Of a stretch of DNA of 26,961 bases, positions 7,737-15,407 are shown in pieces; position 1 is the first letter of the stretch, and the number at the start of each line of letters is the position of its first letter. The stretch is from UMGS1696 sp964621755. GTDB taxonomy: Bacteria; Bacillota; Clostridia; Oscillospirales; CAG-272. Under the pieces are notes generated by a model, which was given only the letters and a program-made list of their open reading frames with translations, did no database searches and was not told where the DNA came from. The position numbers and the translations under genes are program-made. Location of the stretch: positions 1 through 26,961 of the forward strand of contig CAZUPI010000031.1 of the NCBI GenBank assembly GCA_964621755.1. The letters run 5' to 3'.

Positions 7737-8504
7737 ATGCGAATTGTCGTTAAAGTAGGGACGTCCACCCTTGCGCACCCCACAGGTCAGCTCAACATCC
7801 GGCACATGGAAGAGCTTTGCAAGGTACTGTCTGACATAAAAAACGCCGGAGACGAGGTGATCCTCGTGTCATCCGGTGCAATTGGAATGGGCATGGGAAA
7901 ACTGCATCTGCGTGAACGTCCGAAGTCGCTTCCCGAGAAGCAGGCGGCAGCAGCGGTCGGACAGTGCGAACTGATGTATACTTACGACAAGCTCTTTGCC
8001 GAATACAATCACACGGTCGCGCAGATTCTGCTCACCGGAAGCGACGTGCACGATGAGAACCGCCGCCGCAACTTCACCGGAACAATGGAGCGACTGCTCG
8101 CACTGTCCGTTCTTCCGATAATCAACGAAAATGACACGGTAGCGACAGATGAAATCGTGATTGGAGACAACGACACATTGGCAGCTATTGTGGCGGTACA
8201 CTGTAGTGCGGATTTGCTCATTCTGCTGTCCGACATCGATGGGCTGTATACCGCTAATCCGCGCACCAATCCCGATGCTGTACTGATTCCAACCGTGAGC
8301 GAAATCACGCCCGAAATGACCGCAGCGGCGGGCGGCAGCGGTTCCGCCATTGGCACCGGAGGCATGCAGACAAAGCTGACCGCAGCGGCAGCTGTCATGG
8401 AAGCAGGCTGCGACATGGTCATTGCCAACGGCAAAAATCCCCGTGTTCTCTACGATATCATCGAAGGCAGCGCAGTCGGAACGAGGTTTGTTGGGAGACG
8501 TTAG
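7737..8504 (+). CDS. proB: Glutamate 5-kinase, short form without PUA domain
   Basis: This 255-residue amino acid kinase phosphorylates L-glutamate in the first step of proline synthesis. Visible motifs are the N-terminal VVKVGTSTL, the ILVSSGAIGMGMGKL loop, PIINENDTVATDEI and IGDNDTLAAIVA (glutamate and ATP site), and IGTGGMQTKLTAAA near the end. The protein stops after the kinase fold. The roughly 110-residue C-terminal PUA domain of the E. coli enzyme (367 residues) is absent, and the next 30 nt are already the proA leader. The start follows AAAGGA. It is the first gene of proB-proA-proC. Confidence 0.95.
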   Translation: MRIVVKVGTSTLAHPTGQLNIRHMEELCKVLSDIKNAGDEVILVSSGAIGMGMGKLHLRERPKSLPEKQAAAAVGQCELMYTYDKLFAEYNHTVAQILLTGSDVHDENRRRNFTGTMERLLALSVLPIINENDTVATDEIVIGDNDTLAAIVAVHCSADLLILLSDIDGLYTANPRTNPDAVLIPTVSEITPEMTAAAGGSGSAIGTGGMQTKLTAAAAVMEAGCDMVIANGKNPRVLYDIIEGSAVGTRFVGRR

Positions 8505-8534
8505 GGATAAAATTTTTTATGGAGGTGTATATTT

Positions 8535-9794
8535 ATGCGAAGTACGCTTGAAATCATGAAAGAAACAGCGGCAGTTAAATCTGTGATAATGACTGCGCCT
8601 GCTGAGGGAAAAAACGCAATTCTTTTTGCCATGGCGGACCGTCTTCTGGAATCAACTGACAAAATACTGGCCGCCAATGCGCTTGATGTGGAAAATGCCC
8701 GCAGGAGACTTTCCGACGTAATGATTGACCGTCTGCGGCTTACTGAAGCGCGAATTCGCGGAATGGCCGACGGAATTCGTGAAGTGGCCGCACTTCACGA
8801 CCCTGCATGGAAGGTCACGGATTCTCGGATTCGGGAAGATGGACTGAAAATAGAAAAAATCAATGTTCCGCTGGGTGTGATTGCGATAATTTACGAGAGC
8901 CGTCCGAACGTGACGTCAGATGCGGCAGCACTCTGCATCAAAAGCGGAAACGCGGTAATTCTCCGTTCCGGAAGTGATGCGTACCGTACTTCTGCGGAAA
9001 TTGTTGCCGCGCTCCGGCTCGGCTGTCAGGATGCGGGATATCCGGAAGCGCTTATCGGACAAGCGGAAGACACATCACGGCAGAGTTCGCTGGATTTGAT
9101 GAATGGCGTCGGGTATGTAGATTTGCTGATTCCGCGCGGAGGAAAGGGCTTGATTCGCGCTTGTGTCGAGAATGCGAAAGTCCCCTGCATTGAAACGGGT
9201 ACCGGAATCTGCCACATTTATGTGGATGAGTCGGCAGATCTGGATATGGCGGCACAAATTGTCGAAAACGCGAAAACCAGTCGGCCGTCGGTCTGCAATG
9301 CGGCGGAGGTTTGCCTTATCAATCGGAAAATCGCGGGAGAATTTTTGCCGAAGTTATATGATGTGCTTGTGAAAAAACGCAGAGTGGAAGGGAAAGTTCC
9401 GGTTGAACTGCGCCTTGACGCGTATTGTGCAGGTATAATTGACGGTACGTCTGCCGGTGCGGAGGACTTTGACACAGAGTTTCTCGACTACATCATGGCG
9501 GTGCATGCGGTAGATTCCGTAGACGAAGCAATTATGCACATTGGACAGCATTCCACACACCACAGTGATGCCATTATCACGAAGAATGATGCGGCGGCAG
9601 AACGGTTCACGCGGTTCGTAGACAGTGCGGCTGTATATGTAAATGCAAGCACGAGATTCACGGACGGCGGCGAATTCGGACTTGGCTGTGAGATGGGCAT
9701 ATCGACGCAAAAACTGCACGCACGCGGTCCGATGGGTCTGCAGGAACTTTGCACGTACAAATATGTTGTACACGGAAACGGAAATATTCGATAA
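8535..9794 (+). CDS. proA: Gamma-glutamyl phosphate reductase
   Basis: This 419-residue NADPH-dependent reductase turns glutamyl 5-phosphate into glutamate 5-semialdehyde, the second step of proline synthesis. It has the aldehyde dehydrogenase-type fold, with PLGVIAIIYESRPNVTSDAA in the nucleotide-binding half, SGNAVILRSGSDA, and the catalytic cysteine in RPSVCNAAEVCL (near residue 255). The C-terminal FTDGGEFGLGCEMGISTQK is a family signature. The length is normal. A strong GGAGGTG ribosome binding site precedes the ATG. It lies 30 nt after proB and 13 nt before the chosen proC start. Confidence 0.97.
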   Translation: MRSTLEIMKETAAVKSVIMTAPAEGKNAILFAMADRLLESTDKILAANALDVENARRRLSDVMIDRLRLTEARIRGMADGIREVAALHDPAWKVTDSRIREDGLKIEKINVPLGVIAIIYESRPNVTSDAAALCIKSGNAVILRSGSDAYRTSAEIVAALRLGCQDAGYPEALIGQAEDTSRQSSLDLMNGVGYVDLLIPRGGKGLIRACVENAKVPCIETGTGICHIYVDESADLDMAAQIVENAKTSRPSVCNAAEVCLINRKIAGEFLPKLYDVLVKKRRVEGKVPVELRLDAYCAGIIDGTSAGAEDFDTEFLDYIMAVHAVDSVDEAIMHIGQHSTHHSDAIITKNDAAAERFTRFVDSAAVYVNASTRFTDGGEFGLGCEMGISTQKLHARGPMGLQELCTYKYVVHGNGNIR

Positions 9795-9807
9795 TATGGA
9801 GAGAAAA

Positions 9808-10653
9808 ATGTACACAGCGGGATTTATTGGAATTGGGAACATGGGCAGTGCGCTTCTCACAGCGGTTGTGAAGAAGCTGGGTTCTGATGTGATGGTATGT
9901 GATTTTGACAAGAACAAAGTTGACGCAGCGGTTGAGAAGTACGGATGTGCATCCGGTTCATCCGCAGATGTAGCGCAATCATGCCGATACGTCTTCATCT
10001 GCGTCAAGCCGCAGGCGGCAGAGTCCGCGCTCGGCGGCATAGTCGACGCACTTGCAAACCGTGCGTGCCCGCCGGTTATCGTTACGATTATGGCAGGCGT
10101 ACTCATGTCACGCGTTCGCGAGCTGTGCGGCGGCGAGTATAAGGTAATACGGATTATGCCGAACGTAGCGGCAGCAGTAGGAGAATCCATGACGCTCTGC
10201 ACGCGTACAGACAATGTAACCGACGACGAGCTTGCTGCGTTTCTTGATTTTATGTCGGAATCCGGGAAAATGGACCTCATCCCGGAGAAGCTGATTGACG
10301 CTGGCATGGCGTTGTCAGGATGTGCACCGGCGTACGTTTGCATGTTCGCAGAAGCCCTCGCAGACGGCGCCGTAGCATGCGGCGTCCCGCGCAAATCGGC
10401 AATGGAATACGCAATCCAAGTTCTCCTCGGCACCGCGGAACTGCTGCGCGAATCAGGCAAGCATCCAGGTCAACTCAAAGATGAAGTCACCAGTCCTGCC
10501 GGAACTACAATCGCCGGCGTACGCGCCCTCGAATTGGCCGGCTTCAGAAGTGCAGCCACAGAGGCAGTCATCGCAGCGTATGAAAAAACGCGTGGGGCAT
10601 GTGAGATAGACGATAGGAGATTTGGAGGCCACCTTCAAACCTTTTCAAATTGA
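9808..10653 (+). CDS. proC: Pyrroline-5-carboxylate reductase
   Basis: This 281-residue enzyme reduces pyrroline-5-carboxylate to proline, the last step of the pathway. The N-terminal GFIGIGNMGSALLTAV is the Rossmann dinucleotide loop. DAGMALSGCAPAYVCMFAEA and the signature LKDEVTSPAGTTIAGVRALE are the conserved C-terminal substrate and dimer regions. I chose ATG 9808 because GGAGAG lies 4 nt upstream. An in-frame ATG at 9796 lies inside that site and has no ribosome binding site of its own. With proB and proA it makes a complete glutamate-to-proline operon, ended by a strong hairpin. Confidence 0.96.
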   Translation: MYTAGFIGIGNMGSALLTAVVKKLGSDVMVCDFDKNKVDAAVEKYGCASGSSADVAQSCRYVFICVKPQAAESALGGIVDALANRACPPVIVTIMAGVLMSRVRELCGGEYKVIRIMPNVAAAVGESMTLCTRTDNVTDDELAAFLDFMSESGKMDLIPEKLIDAGMALSGCAPAYVCMFAEALADGAVACGVPRKSAMEYAIQVLLGTAELLRESGKHPGQLKDEVTSPAGTTIAGVRALELAGFRSAATEAVIAAYEKTRGACEIDDRRFGGHLQTFSN

Positions 10654-10659
10654 ACTCAC

Positions 10660-10731
10660 CACCAATAAAGAAAAGTGAAGTATTCCCATAAAATATAGGG
10701 TATACTTCACTTTTTCACATTGGTGATATTT
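10660..10731. terminator. Bidirectional terminator between proC and potD
   Basis: AAAAGTGAAGTATTCCC and GGGTATACTTCACTTTT form a long stem with one mismatch around a short AT loop. It is flanked by further pairing of ACCAAT with ATTGGT. T-runs follow on both strands (TTTTT on plus, TTTTCTTT on minus). It lies where proC (plus) and potD (minus) converge and would serve both. Confidence 0.85.
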
Positions 10732-10739
10732 TTCTGTGC

Positions 10740-10780
10740 CCCCTGTCATGGATTAAAAATTTATGATGGGGGTTTGTCCC
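10740..10780 (-). repeat. Second hairpin after potD
   Basis: CCCCTGTCAT and ATGATGGGGG can pair, with two mismatches, around an AT-rich loop. It lies just beyond the potD stop and before the bidirectional terminator. It has no clear T-tract, so a 3'-end stabilising role is more likely than termination. Confidence 0.4.
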
Positions 10781-10790
10781 TTTTCATTCC

Positions 10791-11900
10791 TCAATCTGCA
10801 AGCAGAATATCTTCCCAAAGTTTTTCGTAATAGGAACGAGTTTCCGCATCAATATCGTGGAAATACTCGGCTATAGGCTTATTTTCTTCTGAGGGATAAA
10901 GGTATTCATTGCCGTACAGCTCGTAATCAGGGTTGTTGATTACAGCAGTATTAGGGGAAGCATAGCAGATGTATTCGCCGTTTGCAAGTGCGACTTCCGG
11001 TTCGAGAAGGAAGTTTATATACATGAGAGCTGCTTCATAGTTCTGCGCATTTTTCGGGATACAAATGGAGTCAACAAAAATATTGGTGCCTTCTTTGGGG
11101 TACACGAATGCGAGGTCAGGATTGTTTTCCGCCATGGTAAGATAGTCGCCTGCGTAGTACGGAGCTATCGCCGCGTTGCCTCCTTCCATCTTGTTGAAAA
11201 CTTCATCCATGACGCGTGCCTGGAGGATAGCGTTTTGCTCCTTCAGCTTCTCGGCTGCGCGGTCCCAATCCGCTTTGTCGGTAGTGTTAATGTCAATACC
11301 GAGGAGGAACTGTGCAATTGCAAAAGCGTCGCGAGGATTGTTGAACGTGAGAATGTTGTCGGCGTACGCTTCATCCCACATAATGCTCCACGAATCAGGG
11401 GTACCCTCGACCATGGTGGTGTTGTAGATGAGTCCGACCATGCCTACATTGTAGGGAACGCTGTACTCGTTGTTCGGGTCAAAGTAGAGGTCTTTGTACT
11501 CGTCAGCAATATAATGGTAATTGTCTATTTTCGTGAAGTCGAGCTTTTGGAGCATGTCCTCGTTGATGAGTCGTTCAACCATATAGTCGGAAGGAATGAT
11601 GATGTCATATGACACCGCGCCGGATTTGAGCTTGGCGTACATGGCTTCATTCGATTCAAAGTTCATGTAGTTCACCTTGACTCCGGTGAGCTCTTCAAAC
11701 GCGGCGTTGGTATCGAAGCTGCCCTCGCTGCCATCGGATATATATTCGCCCCAGTTAAAGACGTTGAGCGTTGTTCCGGCGTACTCCGTAGAATAAGTTC
11801 CAGTGGGATTTTCAAGAGTCGTATTTTTCTCGCCGCACGAGGTCAGTGCGGACAGAGCCATGCAAAGGACTAAGAAAGCGCAAAATGTTTTTTTCATCAT
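10791..11900 (-). CDS. potD: Spermidine/putrescine-binding lipoprotein
   Basis: This 369-residue substrate-binding protein of a polyamine ABC importer is lipid-anchored outside the membrane. The N-terminus has a lipoprotein signal with lipobox LTSC (Cys22), followed by a short Asn/Thr linker. Family features are LNVFNWGEYISD near the start of the mature protein, FEELTGVKVNYMNFESNEAM, YDIIIPSDYMVERL and SVPYNVGMVGLIYN. It is the last gene of potABCD, 44 nt after potC. Two adjacent ATG codons follow AAAGGAG, and either could start the protein. Substrate choice between putrescine and spermidine cannot be told from sequence alone. Confidence 0.95.
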   Translation of the reverse strand: MMKKTFCAFLVLCMALSALTSCGEKNTTLENPTGTYSTEYAGTTLNVFNWGEYISDGSEGSFDTNAAFEELTGVKVNYMNFESNEAMYAKLKSGAVSYDIIIPSDYMVERLINEDMLQKLDFTKIDNYHYIADEYKDLYFDPNNEYSVPYNVGMVGLIYNTTMVEGTPDSWSIMWDEAYADNILTFNNPRDAFAIAQFLLGIDINTTDKADWDRAAEKLKEQNAILQARVMDEVFNKMEGGNAAIAPYYAGDYLTMAENNPDLAFVYPKEGTNIFVDSICIPKNAQNYEAALMYINFLLEPEVALANGEYICYASPNTAVINNPDYELYGNEYLYPSEENKPIAEYFHDIDAETRSYYEKLWEDILLAD

Positions 11901-11944
11901 GTGTACTCCTTTGTAATTTTGTTGTTTGATTTTAGAAGGGAAGG

Positions 11945-12754
11945 TCAGTGCTTTTGGTCGTTTTTGTGCTCTTGTCTGGCTTGAACGATGTTGACAATCA
12001 GAAGAAGAACAAGAACCGTTATGAAAATCACGCTGGACAAAGCGTACATGTCCGGCTTGACGGTTTTCTTTGTCATAGCGAATATCATGAGCGGCAGGGT
12101 CTGGAAACTCGAACCGGTGGTGTAGTAGCTGATAACGAAGTCGTCAAGAGAAAGCGTGAATGACATGATAAGTCCTGAAACGATACCGGGCATAATGGCG
12201 GGTATCACTATCTTGAAAAAAGCGTGCAACGGGGTGCTTCCGAGGTCCTCCGCTGCCCAGACAAGATGTGGGTCGGTCTGATTTAGTTTCGGCAGGACGT
12301 TTAAAATCACATACGGCAGGTTGAACGTCACGTGAGCGATAAGCAAAGTGACAAAATTCAGGGAATTTACGGATCCGAGCAGGCGTCCGATAAACACGAA
12401 CAAAAGCATCAACGACACGCCGGTCACGATATCGGGGTTCATCATCGGGATATTGGTCACGATATCGAGGGTTGTCTTCCACGCACGGTTTCGGAGGTAG
12501 TACATGTATACTGCTGCGGCGGTTCCGATTATTGTTGCAATGACCGCTGAAGTAACCGCTAAAATCAGCGTATTCTCCAGCGCAGTCATAGTATTGCTCG
12601 ATGCGAACAGCTCACGATACCATTTCAGTGAAAATCCGGTAAACACAGTGGTACTTTTCGCTTCATTGAATGAGAAGAATACCATCACCAGAAGGGGCGC
12701 GTACAGAATGATATACATGAGCGCGATAAAGATATTTCCAACTGTTTTTTTCAT
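11945..12754 (-). CDS. potC: Polyamine ABC transporter permease PotC
   Basis: This 269-residue inner-membrane permease has about six membrane helices. The cytoplasmic coupling (EAA) loop reads WAAEDLGSTPLHAFFKIVIP and then GIVSGLIMSFTLSLDDFVIS, typical of PotC. The N-terminus (MKKTVGNIFIALMYIILYAP) matches the family. It pairs with PotB to form the channel that PotA drives. It starts 42 nt after the potB stop. The ribosome binding site is weak (AAGGT, distant). Confidence 0.95.
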   Translation of the reverse strand: MKKTVGNIFIALMYIILYAPLLVMVFFSFNEAKSTTVFTGFSLKWYRELFASSNTMTALENTLILAVTSAVIATIIGTAAAVYMYYLRNRAWKTTLDIVTNIPMMNPDIVTGVSLMLLFVFIGRLLGSVNSLNFVTLLIAHVTFNLPYVILNVLPKLNQTDPHLVWAAEDLGSTPLHAFFKIVIPAIMPGIVSGLIMSFTLSLDDFVISYYTTGSSFQTLPLMIFAMTKKTVKPDMYALSSVIFITVLVLLLIVNIVQARQEHKNDQKH

Positions 12755-12796
12755 TGTCGTTTTATACCTTATGATTTTTGTGATTTTTTCATTTCG

Positions 12797-13618
12797 TCAT
12801 ACGATGAGTCCGTCGCTTGAGTCGCCGGCAAACTTCTTCATAAGGGCCATGCTGATGAGGATAAGAACCATCAGGACAAGAGACAAAGCGGCGCCGAGGT
12901 TGTAATTGTAGAGGGACTGGATTTGCTTCTCAATGGCATCGCCAATTAGCATGATTTTTCCGCCAAGCTTCTGCGAGATGTAAAACGTGCTGACAGACGG
13001 CACGAACACCATTGTGAATCCCGAAACCACGCCGGGCATGGACATCGGCAGAATAATTCTGCGGAGCTTTGAAAGGCTGTTGGAACCCAAATCCTCCGCT
13101 GCCTCAAGAACGCTGACGTCAATTTTGGACATGACCGTATAGATGGGAAGAATCATGTACGGTATGTAATTGTAAATCATCCCAAAAATGACCGCCCCGG
13201 GCGTTCCTATCATTTTAAGCGGCTCGATGCCAAACGTCCCGAGGAAATTGTTGATAATGCCGTTTTTCTCGAGAATGTTCATCCATGAATAGGTGCGGAT
13301 AAGAAGGTTCATCCACATGGGGAGCATAACGAGCATCATCATAATGCGCTGCGCACTCGCGCGCTTGCGGCTCATGAGGTATGCAAACGGATACGATATC
13401 ACAAGTGTAATGACCGTCGCGATAAACGAATACTCGATGGAAATCCAGAAAACCTCACCGTACTCGCGCAGCCCCACGATATTGTTCATCGTGAAGTCGC
13501 CGTTCGCGTCGGTAAAGGCGTAATAAACAACAATTAACAGCGGAACTATAATAAAGATGGCTGACCACAAAATATACGGTGTACCGAGAATCCGCTGCAT
13601 CAGGGAACGTTTTTTCAA
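12797..13618 (-). CDS. potB: Polyamine ABC transporter permease PotB
   Basis: This is the second permease of the importer, with about six membrane helices and the coupling loop EAAEDLGSNSLSKLRRIILP. I start it at TTG 13616-13618 (MKKRSLMQRILG), because a near-perfect AAGGAGG (13628-13634) sits 9 nt upstream, giving 273 residues, close to E. coli PotB. An in-frame ATG at 13658-13660 would add 14 residues (MTTKNKTVARRSLK) and overlap the end of potA by 17 nt, but it has no ribosome binding site. The start therefore remains a little uncertain; the identity does not. Confidence 0.93.
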   Translation of the reverse strand: MKKRSLMQRILGTPYILWSAIFIIVPLLIVVYYAFTDANGDFTMNNIVGLREYGEVFWISIEYSFIATVITLVISYPFAYLMSRKRASAQRIMMMLVMLPMWMNLLIRTYSWMNILEKNGIINNFLGTFGIEPLKMIGTPGAVIFGMIYNYIPYMILPIYTVMSKIDVSVLEAAEDLGSNSLSKLRRIILPMSMPGVVSGFTMVFVPSVSTFYISQKLGGKIMLIGDAIEKQIQSLYNYNLGAALSLVLMVLILISMALMKKFAGDSSDGLIV

Positions 13619-13643
13619 TTTCAAGCTCCTCCTTGCAACCGTC

Positions 13644-14765
13644 TTATTCTTCGTCGTCATCGATGACGTTCAGTGTGTCGATTTCGTCCGAATAGGAGCT
13701 ATAGTCGCCAAACTGACCGCTGTACTTCGATTTTTTCATGACGTGTATTGCGTCAGGCTCGATATATAAGCCCACGACGTCTCCCTCGTGGTGCTCGTCC
13801 GTCGTCTGTATCATCCACTTGAAGCCGTTAATATCGACGATGATTTCAAAATGCACGCCAAGGAAGGTCACGGAAGTGACGATGCCCCGCAGCATACCGT
13901 CCTCCGGCTTCACGATATCCACATCCTCCGGACGGACAACAATATCGACCGGCTCATTGGGTTCGAATCCCGCATCGAGACATTTGAAGCATTTTCCGGC
14001 GAAGCAGGCATTATAATCGCCCTTCATAATGCCGTCGACGATATTGGATTCCCCGATAAAGTCCGCAACAAAGGCGTTCTGCGGTTCATTATAGATGTCG
14101 ATAGGAGAGCCAATCTGCTGCACTTTGCCCTCGTTCATGACAACCACGGTATCGGACATAGACAGCGCCTCCTCCTGGTCGTGTGTGACGAACACGAACG
14201 TAATTCCGAGCGCCTTCTGGATATTTTTCAGTTCGTTCTGCATGTCCTTACGGAGCTTCAGATCAAGCGCGGCGAGCGGCTCGTCGAGAAGCAGGACCTT
14301 CGGCCTGAGAATCAGGGCGCGGGCAATGGCGACGCGCTGCTGCTGACCGCCGGACAACTTCTGGATATTTCGTTTTTCGAATCCCTCGAGATTGACGAGA
14401 GTGAGCATTTCCGAAACACGCTGTTTGATTTCAGCTTCGGGAACATGGCGCACCCGAAGTCCGTACGCGATATTTTCGAACACATTATAGTTTGGAAAAA
14501 GGGCGTAACGCTGAAAAATGGTGTTTACCTCGCGCTTGTATGCGGGAACACCATTCATGTTTTTCGAGTCAAAAAACACTTCTCCCGCATCGGGTTCGAG
14601 AAATCCGGCAATGAGTCTGAGGGTAGTAGTTTTTCCGCAGCCGGAAGCGCCCAGCAGCGTAACAAACTCTCCATCTCCGATTGAAAGACTCATGTTATCA
14701 AGGACAGTTTCCCCGTCGAATTTCACCGTGATGTTTTTTAACTCCACAATATTCTTTTTCTCCAT
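13644..14765 (-). CDS. potA: Polyamine ABC transporter ATP-binding protein PotA
   Basis: This 373-residue ATPase powers the PotBC channel. Motifs in order are Walker A GASGCGKTTT (about residue 40), Q-loop IFQRYALFPNYNVFENIAYG, signature LSGGQQQRVAIARA, Walker B VLLLDEPLAALD and H-loop THDQEEAL. A C-terminal TOBE-type regulatory domain follows, and an acidic tail ends DDDEE. I start at ATG 14763-14765 (MEKKNIVELKNITVKF) behind AAAGGGGG. The frame is open back to an ATG at 14900, but that stretch lies inside a structured leader and does not look like ABC protein. It is the first gene of potABCD. Confidence 0.96.
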   Translation of the reverse strand: MEKKNIVELKNITVKFDGETVLDNMSLSIGDGEFVTLLGASGCGKTTTLRLIAGFLEPDAGEVFFDSKNMNGVPAYKREVNTIFQRYALFPNYNVFENIAYGLRVRHVPEAEIKQRVSEMLTLVNLEGFEKRNIQKLSGGQQQRVAIARALILRPKVLLLDEPLAALDLKLRKDMQNELKNIQKALGITFVFVTHDQEEALSMSDTVVVMNEGKVQQIGSPIDIYNEPQNAFVADFIGESNIVDGIMKGDYNACFAGKCFKCLDAGFEPNEPVDIVVRPEDVDIVKPEDGMLRGIVTSVTFLGVHFEIIVDINGFKWMIQTTDEHHEGDVVGLYIEPDAIHVMKKSKYSGQFGDYSSYSDEIDTLNVIDDDEE

Positions 14766-15147
14766 TTTTTTGCATCCCCCTTTGCGGCAAAAGACCACGT
14801 ATAGCCGTATTACAGCTCTGCGCGAACCCACACACCGACTAATCACAGCCCCCGCAAAGAGTGTGTTACAAAGCGGATTTACAGCCCCGCCGTGGGGCAT
14901 ACCGACTTGCAGCTATGATTTCTCAGGTTTGAGATGAACCAAACCCCGGTTTTTGTTAAAAACTGCCGGGTGTGAACATCAAATATTCAATTGTTTGCGG
15001 ACATATCCGCCTATACACGCGCTTTATGCTTTACCGCGGGTCACTGACCGTCCCGGGGTATATTTTATTTCGCGTTTTTGATGTTTTTGAAAATCCGGAG
15101 ACCTTTGCGCCATCCGGAAACGTCAGCACAGATGCAAAAATTGTGCA
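14766..15147 (-). promoter_or_regulatory. Long structured leader of potABCD, candidate riboswitch-like element
   Basis: About 380 nt lie between the predicted transcription start and the potA ATG, with no convincing gene. In transcript order it can form TCCGGA/TCCGGA (15094-15118), CCCG/CGGG around GGTCAGTGACC (15036-15058), GCGGA-TATG-TCCGC (14997-15010), a CCCGG/GTTTTT/AAAAAC/CGGGG stem (14943-14972), and GCCCC-ACGGC-GGGGC (14884-14898). Two stretches (14851-14906 and 14784-14839) share the blocks GTCGGT, GCTGTAA and TCTTT(T)GC in the same order. An exact 8-bp pair, CTTTGCGG with CCGCAAAG (14852-14859 and 14780-14787), closes right at the potA Shine-Dalgarno. I do not recognise a known riboswitch class. 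Translational control is inferred. Confidence 0.6.
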
Positions 15148-15153
15148 TTATTA

Positions 15154-15182
15154 ATTATACTCTGTTTTGAAGAAAATGTCAA
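15154..15182 (-). promoter_or_regulatory. Consensus sigma-A promoter of potABCD
   Basis: On the minus strand a perfect TTGACA (15177-15182) and a perfect TATAAT (15154-15159) are 17 nt apart. Transcription would begin near 15147, giving a leader of about 380 nt before potA. Confidence 0.88.
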
Positions 15183-15194
15183 TATGTTTTCGAT

Positions 15195-15211
15195 ATTTTA
15201 CGACGTAAAAT
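15195..15211. promoter_or_regulatory. Perfect palindrome upstream of the potA promoter, operator candidate
   Basis: ATTTTACG-A-CGTAAAAT is an exact 8-1-8 inverted repeat, 12 bp upstream of the potA -35 box and about 105 bp upstream of the divergent GTPase promoter. A similar TTTTACGTAAAA lies at 23807-23818. No regulator is known from the sequence. Confidence 0.45.
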
Positions 15212-15315
15212 TGTACGTTTCATTTGCAGAGGGGAAACAACGCGCTGCATGTCCCTATTCCTCGTAAAAATCTCTGTATATTCTCAAAAATTCTTACCCA
15301 AAAGGCAAGTTTTTC

Positions 15316-15344
15316 TTGACACATCCGTTTGAGCATTGTATAAT
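15316..15344 (+). promoter_or_regulatory. Consensus sigma-A promoter of the Tet(M)-like GTPase gene
   Basis: A perfect TTGACA (15316-15321) and a perfect TATAAT (15339-15344) are 17 nt apart, 63 nt before the start codon. The leader is about 57 nt and shows no attenuator hairpin. Confidence 0.88.
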
Positions 15345-15347
15345 TAC

Positions 15348-15380
15348 TGTATTAATAAATATTTTTTGTATTAATAAATA
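15348..15380 (+). repeat. 14-bp direct repeat at the start of the GTPase leader
   Basis: TGTATTAATAAATA occurs exactly at 15348-15361 and 15367-15380, a period of 19 bp with a T-rich spacer. It covers the expected transcription start and the early leader. It could be an operator or an unstructured ribosome standby region; neither is shown. Confidence 0.7.
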
Positions 15381-15407
15381 ATAAAAAAATTATACAGGCT
15401 TTTCTTT

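Noticed and set aside
9354..10460. 368-codon open frame on the minus strand
   Set aside because: It runs antisense across proA and proC, which are both clearly real; no ribosome binding site and no recognisable domain.
13788..14684. 298-codon open frame on the plus strand
   Set aside because: Antisense of potA with no domain or ribosome binding site.
14763..14900. In-frame upstream extension of potA to an ATG at 14900
   Set aside because: No ribosome binding site, not like any ABC ATPase N-terminus, and it coincides with the structured leader; ATG 14765 has AAAGGGGG before it.
15345..15407. Tet(M)-style attenuator or leader peptide
   Set aside because: No hairpin followed by a U-run and no short frame with a ribosome binding site in the 57-nt leader.
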